The notes beneath the pieces were generated by a model. It saw only the letters and a program-made list of their open reading frames with translations. It did not search any database and was not told the origin of the DNA. From NCBI GenBank assembly GCA_963589235.1, contig CAVAJX010000028.1:1-24675 (forward strand): 24,675 nt of DNA. The letters run 5' to 3'. This document shows, in pieces, positions 6,591 through 13,532 of the stretch. Source of the DNA: CAG-877 sp963589235 (GTDB lineage: Bacteria; Bacillota_I; Bacilli_A; RF39; UBA660). The translations under genes were made by a program, and so were the position numbers. How positions within the stretch are numbered: position 1 is the first letter of the stretch; the number at the start of each line of letters is the position of its first letter.

Positions 6591-6973
6591 AAGAAAAGTT
6601 ATTAGAGTTATTAAATAATAGTTATTCACCTTATTCTAATTATGCAGTTAGTGCTATTTTAGTTACTAAGGATGGTAAAGGTTTTTATGGTGTTAATGTA
6701 GAAAATGCTAGTTATGGAGCAGCAATATGTGCGGAAAGAAGTGCTATTGTTTCAGCAATTTCTGCAGGATATAAAAGATATGACTTTAAAGAATTAAATA
6801 TAATGGTTTCATCAGGTAAGATAGGAATGCCTTGTTTTTTATGTAGACAAGTAATTTCTGAGTTGTTTGATAAGGACGCTATTATTAGATGTTATGCAAC
6901 AACAGGAGAATATAAAGAATATAAAGTAGAGGATATTTGTCCTTATCCATTTGGAAGTGATGATTTAAAATGA
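6587..6973 (+). CDS. cdd: Cytidine deaminase
   Basis: This enzyme converts cytidine and deoxycytidine to uridine forms in pyrimidine salvage. The 128-residue protein has the small tetrameric cytidine deaminase layout: YSPYSNYAVSA, NVENASYGAAICAERSA with Cys and catalytic Glu, and the second zinc pair in PCFLCRQ. The usual second motif is PCGxCRQ, so Phe-Leu between the two Cys is a departure, but all three zinc Cys and the Glu are present. It overlaps dgkA and era by 4 bases each. Confidence 0.95.
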   Translation: MKEKLLELLNNSYSPYSNYAVSAILVTKDGKGFYGVNVENASYGAAICAERSAIVSAISAGYKRYDFKELNIMVSSGKIGMPCFLCRQVISELFDKDAIIRCYATTGEYKEYKVEDICPYPFGSDDLK

Positions 6974-7860
6974 AATGTGGATTTGTTAGTTTAGTTGGAA
7001 GACCAAATGTTGGTAAAAGTACATTGCTTAATAGTGTATTAGGAATGAAACTTGCTATTACATCTAATGTGTCTGGTACAACAAGAAATGTTATTCAAGG
7101 AATTTATAATGATGATGATTCACAAATTATATTTGTAGATACTCCTGGTATTCATAAACCTAATGATAAACTTGGTACTTTAATGAATAAGAAAGCTTAT
7201 ACTTATACTGAAGGTGTAGATGTAATATTATTTTTAGTAGATATTTCAAAAGGATTTGGAAAAGGCGATAAGTTTATATTAGATAAATTTAAAGAAAAAG
7301 ATGCAGTAGTATTTTTATTACTTAATAAAATTGATTTAGTAAAAGATAAAAGTGTTTTATTGGAAAGAATCAATGAGTTAAAAAAATTATATGACTTTAA
7401 AGAAATAATACCAATATCAGCTTTAAAAGATGATAATATTAAGTTATTAATAGACTGTATAAAAAAATATTTGCCAGAGTCAGAAGCAATATATTCTGAA
7501 GAAGAACTTACTAATGTTACAACAAGATTTATTATTAGTGAGTTTGTAAGAGAAAAAATATTAGAACTTACAAGAGATGAAGTTCCACATACAGTAACTT
7601 GTTATGTAGAAAATTATGAAGAAGATGAAAAGACTGTTCATATTCAAGTTTTAATAGTTGTTGATAGAGATAATATAAAGAAAATAATTATTGGTAAACA
7701 AGGTCAAATGTTAAAAGAAATTGGTATAAGAGCAAGACGTGATATGGAAGAGTTTTTAGGTAAAAAAGTGTATTTAGAAACTTATGTAAAAACTTTAAAA
7801 AATTGGCGAGATCAAGAGAAGTATTTTTTAGAATTAGGATTAAAAGAAGAAGATATGTAA
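6970..7860 (+). CDS. era: GTPase Era, 16S rRNA binding and 30S assembly
   Basis: Era binds the 16S rRNA 3' end and helps 30S maturation. The 296-residue protein has G1 GRPNVGKS (11-18), G2 within SGTTRN, G3 DTPG, G4 NKID and G5 SALK, then a C-terminal KH domain with GKQGQMLKEIGIRARRD. The segment before TTR is usually PQ and here is SG, a mild drift. The gene sits between cdd and yqzL-recO, the standard Bacillota order. Confidence 0.97.
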   Translation: MKCGFVSLVGRPNVGKSTLLNSVLGMKLAITSNVSGTTRNVIQGIYNDDDSQIIFVDTPGIHKPNDKLGTLMNKKAYTYTEGVDVILFLVDISKGFGKGDKFILDKFKEKDAVVFLLLNKIDLVKDKSVLLERINELKKLYDFKEIIPISALKDDNIKLLIDCIKKYLPESEAIYSEEELTNVTTRFIISEFVREKILELTRDEVPHTVTCYVENYEEDEKTVHIQVLIVVDRDNIKKIIIGKQGQMLKEIGIRARRDMEEFLGKKVYLETYVKTLKNWRDQEKYFLELGLKEEDM

Positions 7861-7915
7861 TTAATTATGTATAAGATTTTTATAAAATTATCACTATATT
7901 AATAGAGGTGATTTT

Positions 7916-7999
7916 ATGAGTCAAATACTTTGGGATTTATTTAAGAAAACTGGAGATATTAAATATTATAATTTGTTACAACAAATAAAGAAGAAGTGA
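7916..7999 (+). CDS. yqzL: YqzL-like small protein
   Basis: This 27-residue ORF between era and recO is preceded by AGAGGTGA (7904-7911). The sequence WDLFKKTGDIKYYNLLQQ matches the YqzL pattern (aromatic, TG-I-x-x-Y, then a charged end), and yqzL occupies the same place in Bacillus. Function is unknown. It is shorter than the Bacillus version, which has about 47 residues. Confidence 0.75.
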   Translation: MSQILWDLFKKTGDIKYYNLLQQIKKK

Positions 8000-8005
8000 T
8001 GTGTT

Positions 8006-8752
8006 TTGACAATTGAAAGTTTTGAAGGAATTGTTTTAAGTGAAACTAATTATAGTGAATCAAGTAAAATACTTAATGTTTTAACTGATAAATATGGTCT
8101 TATAGGTGTTATGTCTAAAGGATCTAGAAATATGAAAAGTAAACTTAGAAGTGTTAGTAGGAAGATGATTTATGGTACTTTTCATGTTTATTATAAAAAA
8201 GATGGACTTTCTACTTTAATTGGTGTTGATGTTATTAATGCATATTCTAATATACTTTTAGATTTAGAAAGAGTTAGTTATGCTTCTTATATGATGGATC
8301 TTGTTATGCAAGTATTTAAACAAAATGATGATAATAATATTTTCTATTTACTTAGAGATTCTTTAGGAAAGTTAGAGGAAGGATTTAATCCTTTAGTTCT
8401 TACAAATATTTTGGAATTAAAACTTTTAGATTTTTTAGGTGTTAAACCTTGTATTGATTATTGTAGTAAATGTGGTTCTGATAAAGGAATTGTTACACTT
8501 AGTACTGATTCCTTTGGTTATATTTGTAGGAATTGTTATAACAATGAAGGATTAGTAAGTGAAAAGACTATTAAGATGATTAGGTTATATTATTATGTTG
8601 ATATAAAAAATATTACTAAGTTAGATGTTTCTAGTTTAGTTAGTAAAGAGATTAATCAGTTTTTGGATGAATATTATCAAAAGTATACGGGTTTATATTT
8701 AAAGAGTAAGGATTTTGTAAAGAGAATTAATCAATTAGTAGAAAAACAGTAA
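8006..8752 (+). CDS. recO: DNA repair protein RecO
   Basis: RecO helps load RecA onto SSB-coated single-stranded DNA in the RecFOR pathway. The 248-residue protein has an N-terminal OB fold (FEGIVLSETNYSESSKILNV) and a C-terminal helical domain with a four-Cys zinc site (CIDYCSKCG and ICRNC). The start is TTG at 8006; GAAGTGA (7993-7999), which overlaps the yqzL stop, serves as ribosome site. No ATG nearby gives the complete OB fold. Confidence 0.92.
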   Translation: MTIESFEGIVLSETNYSESSKILNVLTDKYGLIGVMSKGSRNMKSKLRSVSRKMIYGTFHVYYKKDGLSTLIGVDVINAYSNILLDLERVSYASYMMDLVMQVFKQNDDNNIFYLLRDSLGKLEEGFNPLVLTNILELKLLDFLGVKPCIDYCSKCGSDKGIVTLSTDSFGYICRNCYNNEGLVSEKTIKMIRLYYYVDIKNITKLDVSSLVSKEINQFLDEYYQKYTGLYLKSKDFVKRINQLVEKQ

Positions 8753-8778
8753 AAGTTATAAAATGTAAACAAAGTTTC

Positions 8779-8807
8779 TTGACAATGATTTAGGTTTTAT
8801 ATATATT
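8779..8807 (+). promoter_or_regulatory. Sigma-A promoter of the T-box, LOG and glyQS unit
   Basis: Consensus TTGACA (8779-8784), a 17-base spacer and TATATT (8802-8807). Transcription should start near 8814-8816. Confidence 0.88.
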
Positions 8808-8814
8808 ATATTTA

Positions 8815-8940
8815 TAAGTGTGATGACGAGTCTTGGAAAACTCAGAGCAGTATATTGTAAAGATGATTCTTCTAGAATAAATAAGGTGGAACCGCGGGAA
8901 TGTACTCGTCCTTATGATGTTCTAGAAGTTTTTGCTTTTT
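8815..8940 (+). promoter_or_regulatory. Glycine-type T-box leader, unusually short
   Basis: The diagnostic T-box GGTGGAACCGCGG lies at 8885-8897, followed by CTCGTCCTTAT. An antiterminator forms by ATAAGG (8881-8886) with CCTTAT (8910-8915). The bulge TGGA is complementary to a tRNA end with discriminator U, as in tRNA-Gly. Only about 70 nt precede the T-box, where a normal leader has 150 or more. The sole hairpin near the 5' end, GAGT/ACTC (8828-8831/8840-8843), holds GGA, a glycine codon, in its loop. The usual terminator 3' arm complementary to ACTCGTCC is absent. Instead GACGAGT (8825-8831) upstream is complementary to ACTCGTC (8904-8910), and CTTCTAGAA (8869-8877) to TTCTAGAAG (8920-8928), which precedes two T runs. 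The family call is firm; the mechanism is uncertain. Confidence 0.85.
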
Positions 8941-8956
8941 ATGGGATGGTGATAAT

Positions 8957-9487
8957 ATTAATATATTTATAGGTTGTTCTTCAAAAGTAGAAATAGATAA
9001 AAAATATATTGATGATGCAGACTTTATAAGTAAAGAATTAGCCGATTATGGATATGATTTAATTATTGGTGGGATTTCAAATGAAGGTATGTTCGGAAAA
9101 ATATTAAATAATTTTAGTGAAGCTAAGAAAAAGATTAATGTTTATACTTTGAAATTATATAATGAAGATGTAAATTTATATAATGTCGGTTGTAAGTATG
9201 TAAAAAGTACTTTTGAAAGAACAGAAAACATTTATAAAGATGCTTTTAAAATACTTATTCTTCCTGGTGGTACAGGTAGTTTAGCTGAATTATTTGGTAT
9301 GTTAGAAGATAATCGTACTATTGAATGTACTAAAGAAATAATTATTTATAATCAAGACGGTTATTATGATGATTTAATTAGATTTATTAAAAAACTTATT
9401 GATGAAAAGTTTAATGATTATTCTATTTTGAATTATATAAAAATATTTAATAAAAAAGAAGATTTGATAAAATATTTGGAGGTTTAA
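8957..9487 (+). CDS. LOG-family (SLOG fold) protein, apparent ATT start
   Basis: This 176-residue protein is related to the LOG nucleotide phosphoribohydrolases once annotated as lysine decarboxylases. It has an N-terminal IFIGCSSK strand, then IIGGISNEGMFG, and the family signature PGGTGSLAELFGMLE; the usual signature is PGGxGTxxE, so Thr is replaced by Ser. The frame is open back to 8918 without ATG, GTG or TTG before 9089. A start at 9089 would remove the first beta-alpha unit of the Rossmann fold. ATT at 8957, 5 bases after GGTG (8948-8951), gives the expected M-N-I-F-I-G-C start. A frameshift near 8950-8970 is the alternative, since an ATG at 8946 opens only a short frame. It is co-transcribed with glyQS under the T-box. 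Confidence 0.8.
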   Translation: MNIFIGCSSKVEIDKKYIDDADFISKELADYGYDLIIGGISNEGMFGKILNNFSEAKKKINVYTLKLYNEDVNLYNVGCKYVKSTFERTENIYKDAFKILILPGGTGSLAELFGMLEDNRTIECTKEIIIYNQDGYYDDLIRFIKKLIDEKFNDYSILNYIKIFNKKEDLIKYLEV

Positions 9488-9489
9488 AT

Positions 9490-10863
9490 ATGACAGATTT
9501 AACAATGGAAAAATTAGTTAATTTTTGTAAACAATATGGATTTGTATTTCAAGGGAGTGAAATTTATGGTGGACTTGCGAATACTTGGGATTATGGTTCT
9601 TTAGGAGTTTTACTAAAAAATAATATTAAAAATGCTTGGATGAAGAAATTTGTTCAAGAAGATATTAATTGTGTAGGACTTGATAGCGCTATACTTATGA
9701 ATCCTAGAACTTGGGAAGCATCTGGACATATTGCTACATTTTCTGATCCATTAATTGACTGTAAAAAGTGTAAGACTAGACATCGTGCTGATAAATTAGT
9801 AGAAGCTGATGGTGTAGAAGATGCAGGTGGAATGAATCATGAAGAGTTAATGAATTATATTAAAGAACATAATGTAGTTTGCCCAAACTGTGGTGCTTTA
9901 AATTATACTGATATAAGAGAATTTAATTTAATGTTTAAGACATTTCAAGGTGTTACTGAAGATGCTAAAAGTACAGTATATTTAAGGCCAGAAACTGCTC
10001 AAGGTATTTTTGTTGATTTCTTAAATGTACAAAGAAGTATGCGCCTTAAAGTACCATTTGGTATTGGTCAAATTGGTAAGAGTTTTAGAAATGAAATAAC
10101 ACCAGGTAACTTTATTTTCCGTGTTAGAGAATTTGAACAAATGGAAATGGAATTTTTCTGTAAGCCAGGAGATGAATTAAATTGGCATCAATATTATAAA
10201 GATTATTGCTTTAACTTTTTGTTGTCATTAGGAATAAAAAAAGAAAATTTAAGATTAAGAGATCACTCTAAAGAAGAATTATCTTTTTATAGTAATGCTA
10301 CTACTGATATTGAATATAAGTTTCCATTTGGATTTGGTGAGTTATGGGGAATTGCTTCACGTACTGATTATGATTTAACTCAACATCAAAAAGTATCTGG
10401 AGTTAGTCAGGCTTATTTAGATCCTGAAACTAATGAAAAGTATATTCCGTATGTAATTGAACCAAGTGTTGGTGTTGATAGAATGTTTTTATCAGTACTA
10501 TGTGATGCATATGATGAAGAGGAACTTGAAAATAATGATGTAAGAGAAGTATTACATTTACATCCATATTTAGCTCCTTATAAAGTAGCAGTTTTACCTC
10601 TTGCTAAAAAGTATCATAGTGAGAAAGCTCGTGAAGTATGGAAAATGCTTTCTAGTAATTTTTCTTGTAGTTATGATGAGGCTGGTTCTATTGGTAAGAG
10701 ATATAGAAGAGCTGATGCATCTGGTACTCCTTGGTGTTTAACAGTTGATAATGAGACTTTAGAAAATGGTACTGTTACTATAAGAGATAGAGATACAATG
10801 GAACAAGTTACGTTAAAACTTGATGAGGTTGTTGATTATATTAATGAAAGAATTAAATTTTAA
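9490..10863 (+). CDS. glyQS: Glycyl-tRNA synthetase, single-chain class II type
   Basis: This enzyme charges tRNA-Gly. The 457-residue protein is the dimeric, eukaryote-like GlyRS and not the alpha2beta2 GlyQ/GlyS enzyme of Bacillus. Visible parts are PRTWEASGH (72-80), a zinc site with Cys91, Cys94, Cys131 and Cys134, motif 2 around SFRNEITPGN (198-207), motif 3 GVDRMFL, and an anticodon-binding C-terminal domain. The length is normal for this class. GGAGG inside the end of the LOG gene is its ribosome site. The leader at 8815-8940 is a T-box with glycine-type discriminator pairing, so expression should respond to uncharged tRNA-Gly. Confidence 0.97.
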   Translation: MTDLTMEKLVNFCKQYGFVFQGSEIYGGLANTWDYGSLGVLLKNNIKNAWMKKFVQEDINCVGLDSAILMNPRTWEASGHIATFSDPLIDCKKCKTRHRADKLVEADGVEDAGGMNHEELMNYIKEHNVVCPNCGALNYTDIREFNLMFKTFQGVTEDAKSTVYLRPETAQGIFVDFLNVQRSMRLKVPFGIGQIGKSFRNEITPGNFIFRVREFEQMEMEFFCKPGDELNWHQYYKDYCFNFLLSLGIKKENLRLRDHSKEELSFYSNATTDIEYKFPFGFGELWGIASRTDYDLTQHQKVSGVSQAYLDPETNEKYIPYVIEPSVGVDRMFLSVLCDAYDEEELENNDVREVLHLHPYLAPYKVAVLPLAKKYHSEKAREVWKMLSSNFSCSYDEAGSIGKRYRRADASGTPWCLTVDNETLENGTVTIRDRDTMEQVTLKLDEVVDYINERIKF

Positions 10864-10881
10864 TTTGAAGGATGTGTATAT

Positions 10882-11703
10882 ATGTTAAATATAATTGATG
10901 TTGGAAAACGTTTCGGCTCAATGAATGTTTCATCTATTTCTTATGATAATTTAACAGTTAGGGATAAGGTCTATTTGTTAGAACAATATGGAGCAAATGT
11001 TTTGGACTTACATGATATTGTTTTGACTGGTCCTGTTAAAAGAGAATTATTTGATAGACATCGTATGGAAATGGCACACGACTTTGGATTTGATGATAAG
11101 AGAATGTTTGTTGCTAATCAAGATAAAAAAGATGGTAGTTATTTTGAATTAACAAAGGATGTTGTTGAGGCTACTTCTGATGGTTGGGATCTTGATATTC
11201 CAGAAGATATTTTAATAATTACGGATAAGGTACCAGGTGTAGTTGCTGGTCATCCAATAGCTGACTGTCCTGTTGTTATGGTGTGTGATGCTAAAAAGGG
11301 TGTAACAGCTCTTGCTCATTGTAGTGCTGAACTTATAGATAAAAAGATGCCTATGATGGTAGTTGATGCTTTGCAAAGAGCATACGATAGTAAAGATGAT
11401 GATTTAATTGCTTATATTAGTGCTTGTGCTGGAGACGGTTGGACTTATGATAACTATCCTCGTTGGGCAACTGATAGAAAACTATGGGATGGAGCTATTC
11501 GTGAGGAAAACGGTGTTTTTAGAATAGACATGCGTAGTGTTTTGACTAAGGAGTTAAATGAAGCTGGTGTTTCTATGGGCTCATTTAGTAGCGTTGATAC
11601 ACGTACTAATCCTAATTATTATTCTAATAGTATGGCTAGTGTTAATGGTGGAAATGACTCAAGTAAGGCTGGAAGAAACTTTTCTGGGGTATTTTATCGT
11701 TAA
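10882..11703 (+). CDS. Divergent YlmD/PgeF (Cu-oxidase_4) family protein
   Basis: This 273-residue protein is a distant member of the PgeF/YlmD family, which removes mis-stereo or damaged peptidoglycan precursors and was earlier called laccase-like. The core signature is present as IADCPVVMVCDAKKGVTALAHCS (usual: ADC...AHAGW), and the end AGRNFSGVFY matches the GR-containing C-terminus. The first metal His, in a QVHG motif in classical members, is not visible; that place reads ANQDKKDG. HAGW has become HCSA. The active site is therefore altered: Cys and one His remain. It may be a subfamily with a different substrate. It lies 18 bases after glyQS, probably in the same transcript. Confidence 0.75.
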   Translation: MLNIIDVGKRFGSMNVSSISYDNLTVRDKVYLLEQYGANVLDLHDIVLTGPVKRELFDRHRMEMAHDFGFDDKRMFVANQDKKDGSYFELTKDVVEATSDGWDLDIPEDILIITDKVPGVVAGHPIADCPVVMVCDAKKGVTALAHCSAELIDKKMPMMVVDALQRAYDSKDDDLIAYISACAGDGWTYDNYPRWATDRKLWDGAIREENGVFRIDMRSVLTKELNEAGVSMGSFSSVDTRTNPNYYSNSMASVNGGNDSSKAGRNFSGVFYR

Positions 11704-11764
11704 AATGTATGTAATCTAGTATTGATGAATTATTATTCAAAAAAGTTTTTAATAGTAATCAATT

Positions 11765-11791
11765 CAGTTATTCGATAAATTTGAATAACTG
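11765..11791. other. Isolated hairpin in the intergenic region
   Basis: CAGTTATTC (11765-11773) pairs perfectly with GAATAACTG (11783-11791), with a 9-nt loop and no T run on either side. Role unknown; possibly mRNA 3' end processing or stability for the preceding gene. Confidence 0.4.
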
Positions 11792-11836
11792 TAGAAACAA
11801 GAAATATTGAATATAAAGAATAATTTTAATGATTAT

Positions 11837-11866
11837 CATATAAAAATAGTGTTTTTATGTGTTTTT
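11837..11866 (+). terminator. Terminator of the glyQS transcript
   Basis: CATATAAAAA (11837-11846) pairs with TTTTTATGTG (11852-11861) with one G-U pair, loop TAGTG, followed by TTTTT. It ends the unit before the infC promoter. Confidence 0.65.
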
Positions 11867-11890
11867 CGAAGATAAAACGTACAAAAAGTG

Positions 11891-11919
11891 TTGACAAATA
11901 AGGGAGTTATGCATATAAT
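11891..11919 (+). promoter_or_regulatory. Sigma-A promoter of infC-rpmI-rplT
   Basis: Consensus TTGACA (11891-11896), a 17-base spacer and TATAAT (11914-11919). A start near 11926 leaves a leader of about 160 nt before infC. Confidence 0.92.
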
Positions 11920-11925
11920 TGTACT

Positions 11926-12072
11926 AGTCGAGAAAAAAGGAAAGAGATTTATATCCACCTGATCAGCGAATAGCGATGGGTCAAATGCCAAGTTTAATAA
12001 TATTATTATGTTATTTAGATTTAGTTTGGCTTTAAAGTGGATATAATGTTTATATCCGCTTTTCTTATTATA
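11926..12072 (+). promoter_or_regulatory. L20-type autoregulatory leader with attenuator
   Basis: Two exclusive folds share one strand. GTGGATATAA (12037-12046) can pair with TTATATCCAC (11949-11958), enclosing a three-way structure (TGATC...GGTCA near 11960-11982, and GCCAA near 11987 with TTGGC near 12026). It can instead pair with TTATATCCGC (12050-12059) to make a terminator followed by TTTTCTT. In Bacillus subtilis, ribosomal protein L20 represses infC-rpmI-rplT through transcription attenuation in such a leader. The position and logic match, so L20 binding to the upstream fold is the likely control. Confidence 0.8.
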
Positions 12073-12087
12073 TTGGAGGTGTTATTT

Positions 12088-12618
12088 ATCGCAAACAATA
12101 AGAATAACATGTTGATTAACGATCAAATCAAGGCTAGGGAAGTATTAGTTATTGGCCCTAATGGAGAACAAGTTGGAGTTAAGTCTATTCAAGACGCATT
12201 GACACTTGCTTCATATGCAGCATTAGATTTAGTACTTATTAGTCCAAATGCTAATCCGCCTGTTTGTAAAGTAATGGATTATAATAAATTCCGTTATGAA
12301 AGACAAAAAAAGGAAAAGGAAGCACTAAAGAGACAAAAGGCTAACATGTCAGAATTAAAAGAATATCGTTTATCGCCTGTTATCGACGTAGGTGATTTTG
12401 AAACCAAACTTAGAAATGCTACTAAGTATTTAGAGAAAGGTGACAGAATTAAGCTTACTATTCGTTTTAAAGGAAGACAACTTGCTCATACTGAATTGGG
12501 TAAAGAAGTCCTTGAACGTTTTGCATCTCGAGTTAGTGATTATGCGGATATAGAGCAAAAACCTAAGTTAGACGGAAAAACTATGACTATGTTATTAGTA
12601 CCAAAGAAAGATAAGTAA
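12088..12618 (+). CDS. infC: Translation initiation factor IF-3, ATC start
   Basis: IF-3 keeps the 30S subunit free and rejects non-standard start codons. The 176-residue protein has the N-terminal LINDQIKAREVLVIGPNGEQ domain, a lysine-rich linker helix (RYERQKKEKEALKRQK) and a C-terminal domain with KLTIRFKGRQLAH. The frame is open upstream, but the only ribosome site, TTGGAGGTG (12073-12081), places the start at ATC 12088 with 6-7 base spacing. The first ATG (12109) has no site before it. A rare start is typical of infC (ATT in Bacillus and E. coli) and gives feedback control, because IF-3 itself discriminates against it. The organism therefore uses ATC for this purpose. Confidence 0.95.
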   Translation: MANNKNNMLINDQIKAREVLVIGPNGEQVGVKSIQDALTLASYAALDLVLISPNANPPVCKVMDYNKFRYERQKKEKEALKRQKANMSELKEYRLSPVIDVGDFETKLRNATKYLEKGDRIKLTIRFKGRQLAHTELGKEVLERFASRVSDYADIEQKPKLDGKTMTMLLVPKKDK

Positions 12619-12632
12619 TAGGAGGAAAAAAT

Positions 12633-12818
12633 ATGCCAAAAATTAAAACACATTCAGGTGTTAAAAAAGTTTTAATTAAACGTAAAAATGATTATAAAAT
12701 TGGAAAACCAGGAAGCATTCATAACACCGGTTATAAATCAGCAAGTTACAATAGAGCTTGTAGAAAGGGTTCTACTATTAGTAAGTCTGATTACAAGAGA
12801 ATTAAGAACGTAATATAA
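12633..12818 (+). CDS. rpmI: 50S ribosomal protein L35
   Basis: This small basic 61-residue protein of the large subunit starts PKIKTHSGVKK and ends KSDYKRIKNV. The length is slightly under the usual 64-66, and the middle (YKIGKPGSIHNTGYKS) is less basic than usual. AGGAGG precedes the ATG. It is the middle gene of the infC-rpmI-rplT operon. Confidence 0.95.
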   Translation: MPKIKTHSGVKKVLIKRKNDYKIGKPGSIHNTGYKSASYNRACRKGSTISKSDYKRIKNVI

Positions 12819-12839
12819 TCTAGAAGGAGGAAATAGGAA

Positions 12840-13442
12840 ATGGCAAGAGTTAAGAATGGAGCAGTTACAAAAGCTCGTCATAAAAAAGTATTAAAAGCTG
12901 CTAAAGGTTACTTTGGTAGTAAACATAGACTATATAAGTCAGCAAAAGAACAATTAATGCATTCTGGACAATATGCATTCAGAGACAGAAAGCAAAAGAA
13001 GAGAGATTTTAGAAAATTATGGATTACAAGAATCAATGCAGCTTGTCGTCAAAATGATATTAGTTATTCAAGATTTATTGAAGGTTTAACTAAAGCTGGT
13101 GTTGAAGTTAACCGTAAAATGTTATCAGAAATAGCAATTAATGATCCTAAGATGTTTAGTGAATTTGTTAAAGTTGCTAAAGATGGTAAAGCAGGAAAAA
13201 TTACTAAATCTACAGAAGTAATTGGTAAAGAAGTAACTATTAACGGAGCTAAGGCTAAAACTGCAACTAAGAAAGCAGAAAAAGCTGAAGAAAAGAAAGA
13301 AGTTAAAAAAGAAACTAAGAAAGAAGAAACAGTTGATTATTCAAAAATGACAGTTGCTGAATTAAAAGAAGTAGCTGCTAAAAAGAAAATCAATGTAACT
13401 GGTCTTAAAAAAGCTGAAATTATTGAAGCTTTAACTAAATAA
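12840..13442 (+). CDS. rplT: 50S ribosomal protein L20 with SAP/Rho_N-like C-terminal tail
   Basis: L20 binds 23S rRNA early in assembly and represses its own operon through the leader. Residues 1-118 are ordinary L20 (MARVKNGAVTKARHKK to about EFVKVAKDG). The chain then continues to 200 residues where the family normally stops near 118. Residues 120-165 form a lysine/glutamate/alanine-rich linker. Residues 167-200 (MTVAELKEVAAKKKINVTGL, then KKAEIIEALTK) look like a SAP or Rho N-terminal helix-extended-helix unit that binds nucleic acid. The same unit ends S2 (rpsB) 1 kb downstream. There is no frameshift or join, and the extension is in frame and uses the same codons as its neighbours. AAGGAGG precedes the ATG. 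Confidence 0.95.
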   Translation: MARVKNGAVTKARHKKVLKAAKGYFGSKHRLYKSAKEQLMHSGQYAFRDRKQKKRDFRKLWITRINAACRQNDISYSRFIEGLTKAGVEVNRKMLSEIAINDPKMFSEFVKVAKDGKAGKITKSTEVIGKEVTINGAKAKTATKKAEKAEEKKEVKKETKKEETVDYSKMTVAELKEVAAKKKINVTGLKKAEIIEALTK

Positions 13443-13532
13443 GCATATTAGCGGATTTACTTATCTAGTGCCTTATAGGTGATAAAGTATTAGAAACTAA
13501 TAGAAGAGATAAAACGAAGGAGAAAAAAATAT

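Noticed and set aside
11792..11805. TAGAAACAAGAAAT shared with 393-405 of the leader RNA
   Set aside because: In sequence this AT-rich, 14-base matches across 24 kb are expected by chance several times, and the flanking structures are not alike.
12037..12087. N-terminal extension of infC
   Set aside because: It lies inside the leader RNA (the terminator stem) and has no ribosome site; IF-3 does not carry such an extension.
13443..13532. Possible S2 autoregulatory leader between rplT and rpsB
   Set aside because: Only weak, interrupted hairpins (for example around GCCTTATAGGT) can be drawn; there is no clear promoter or switch.
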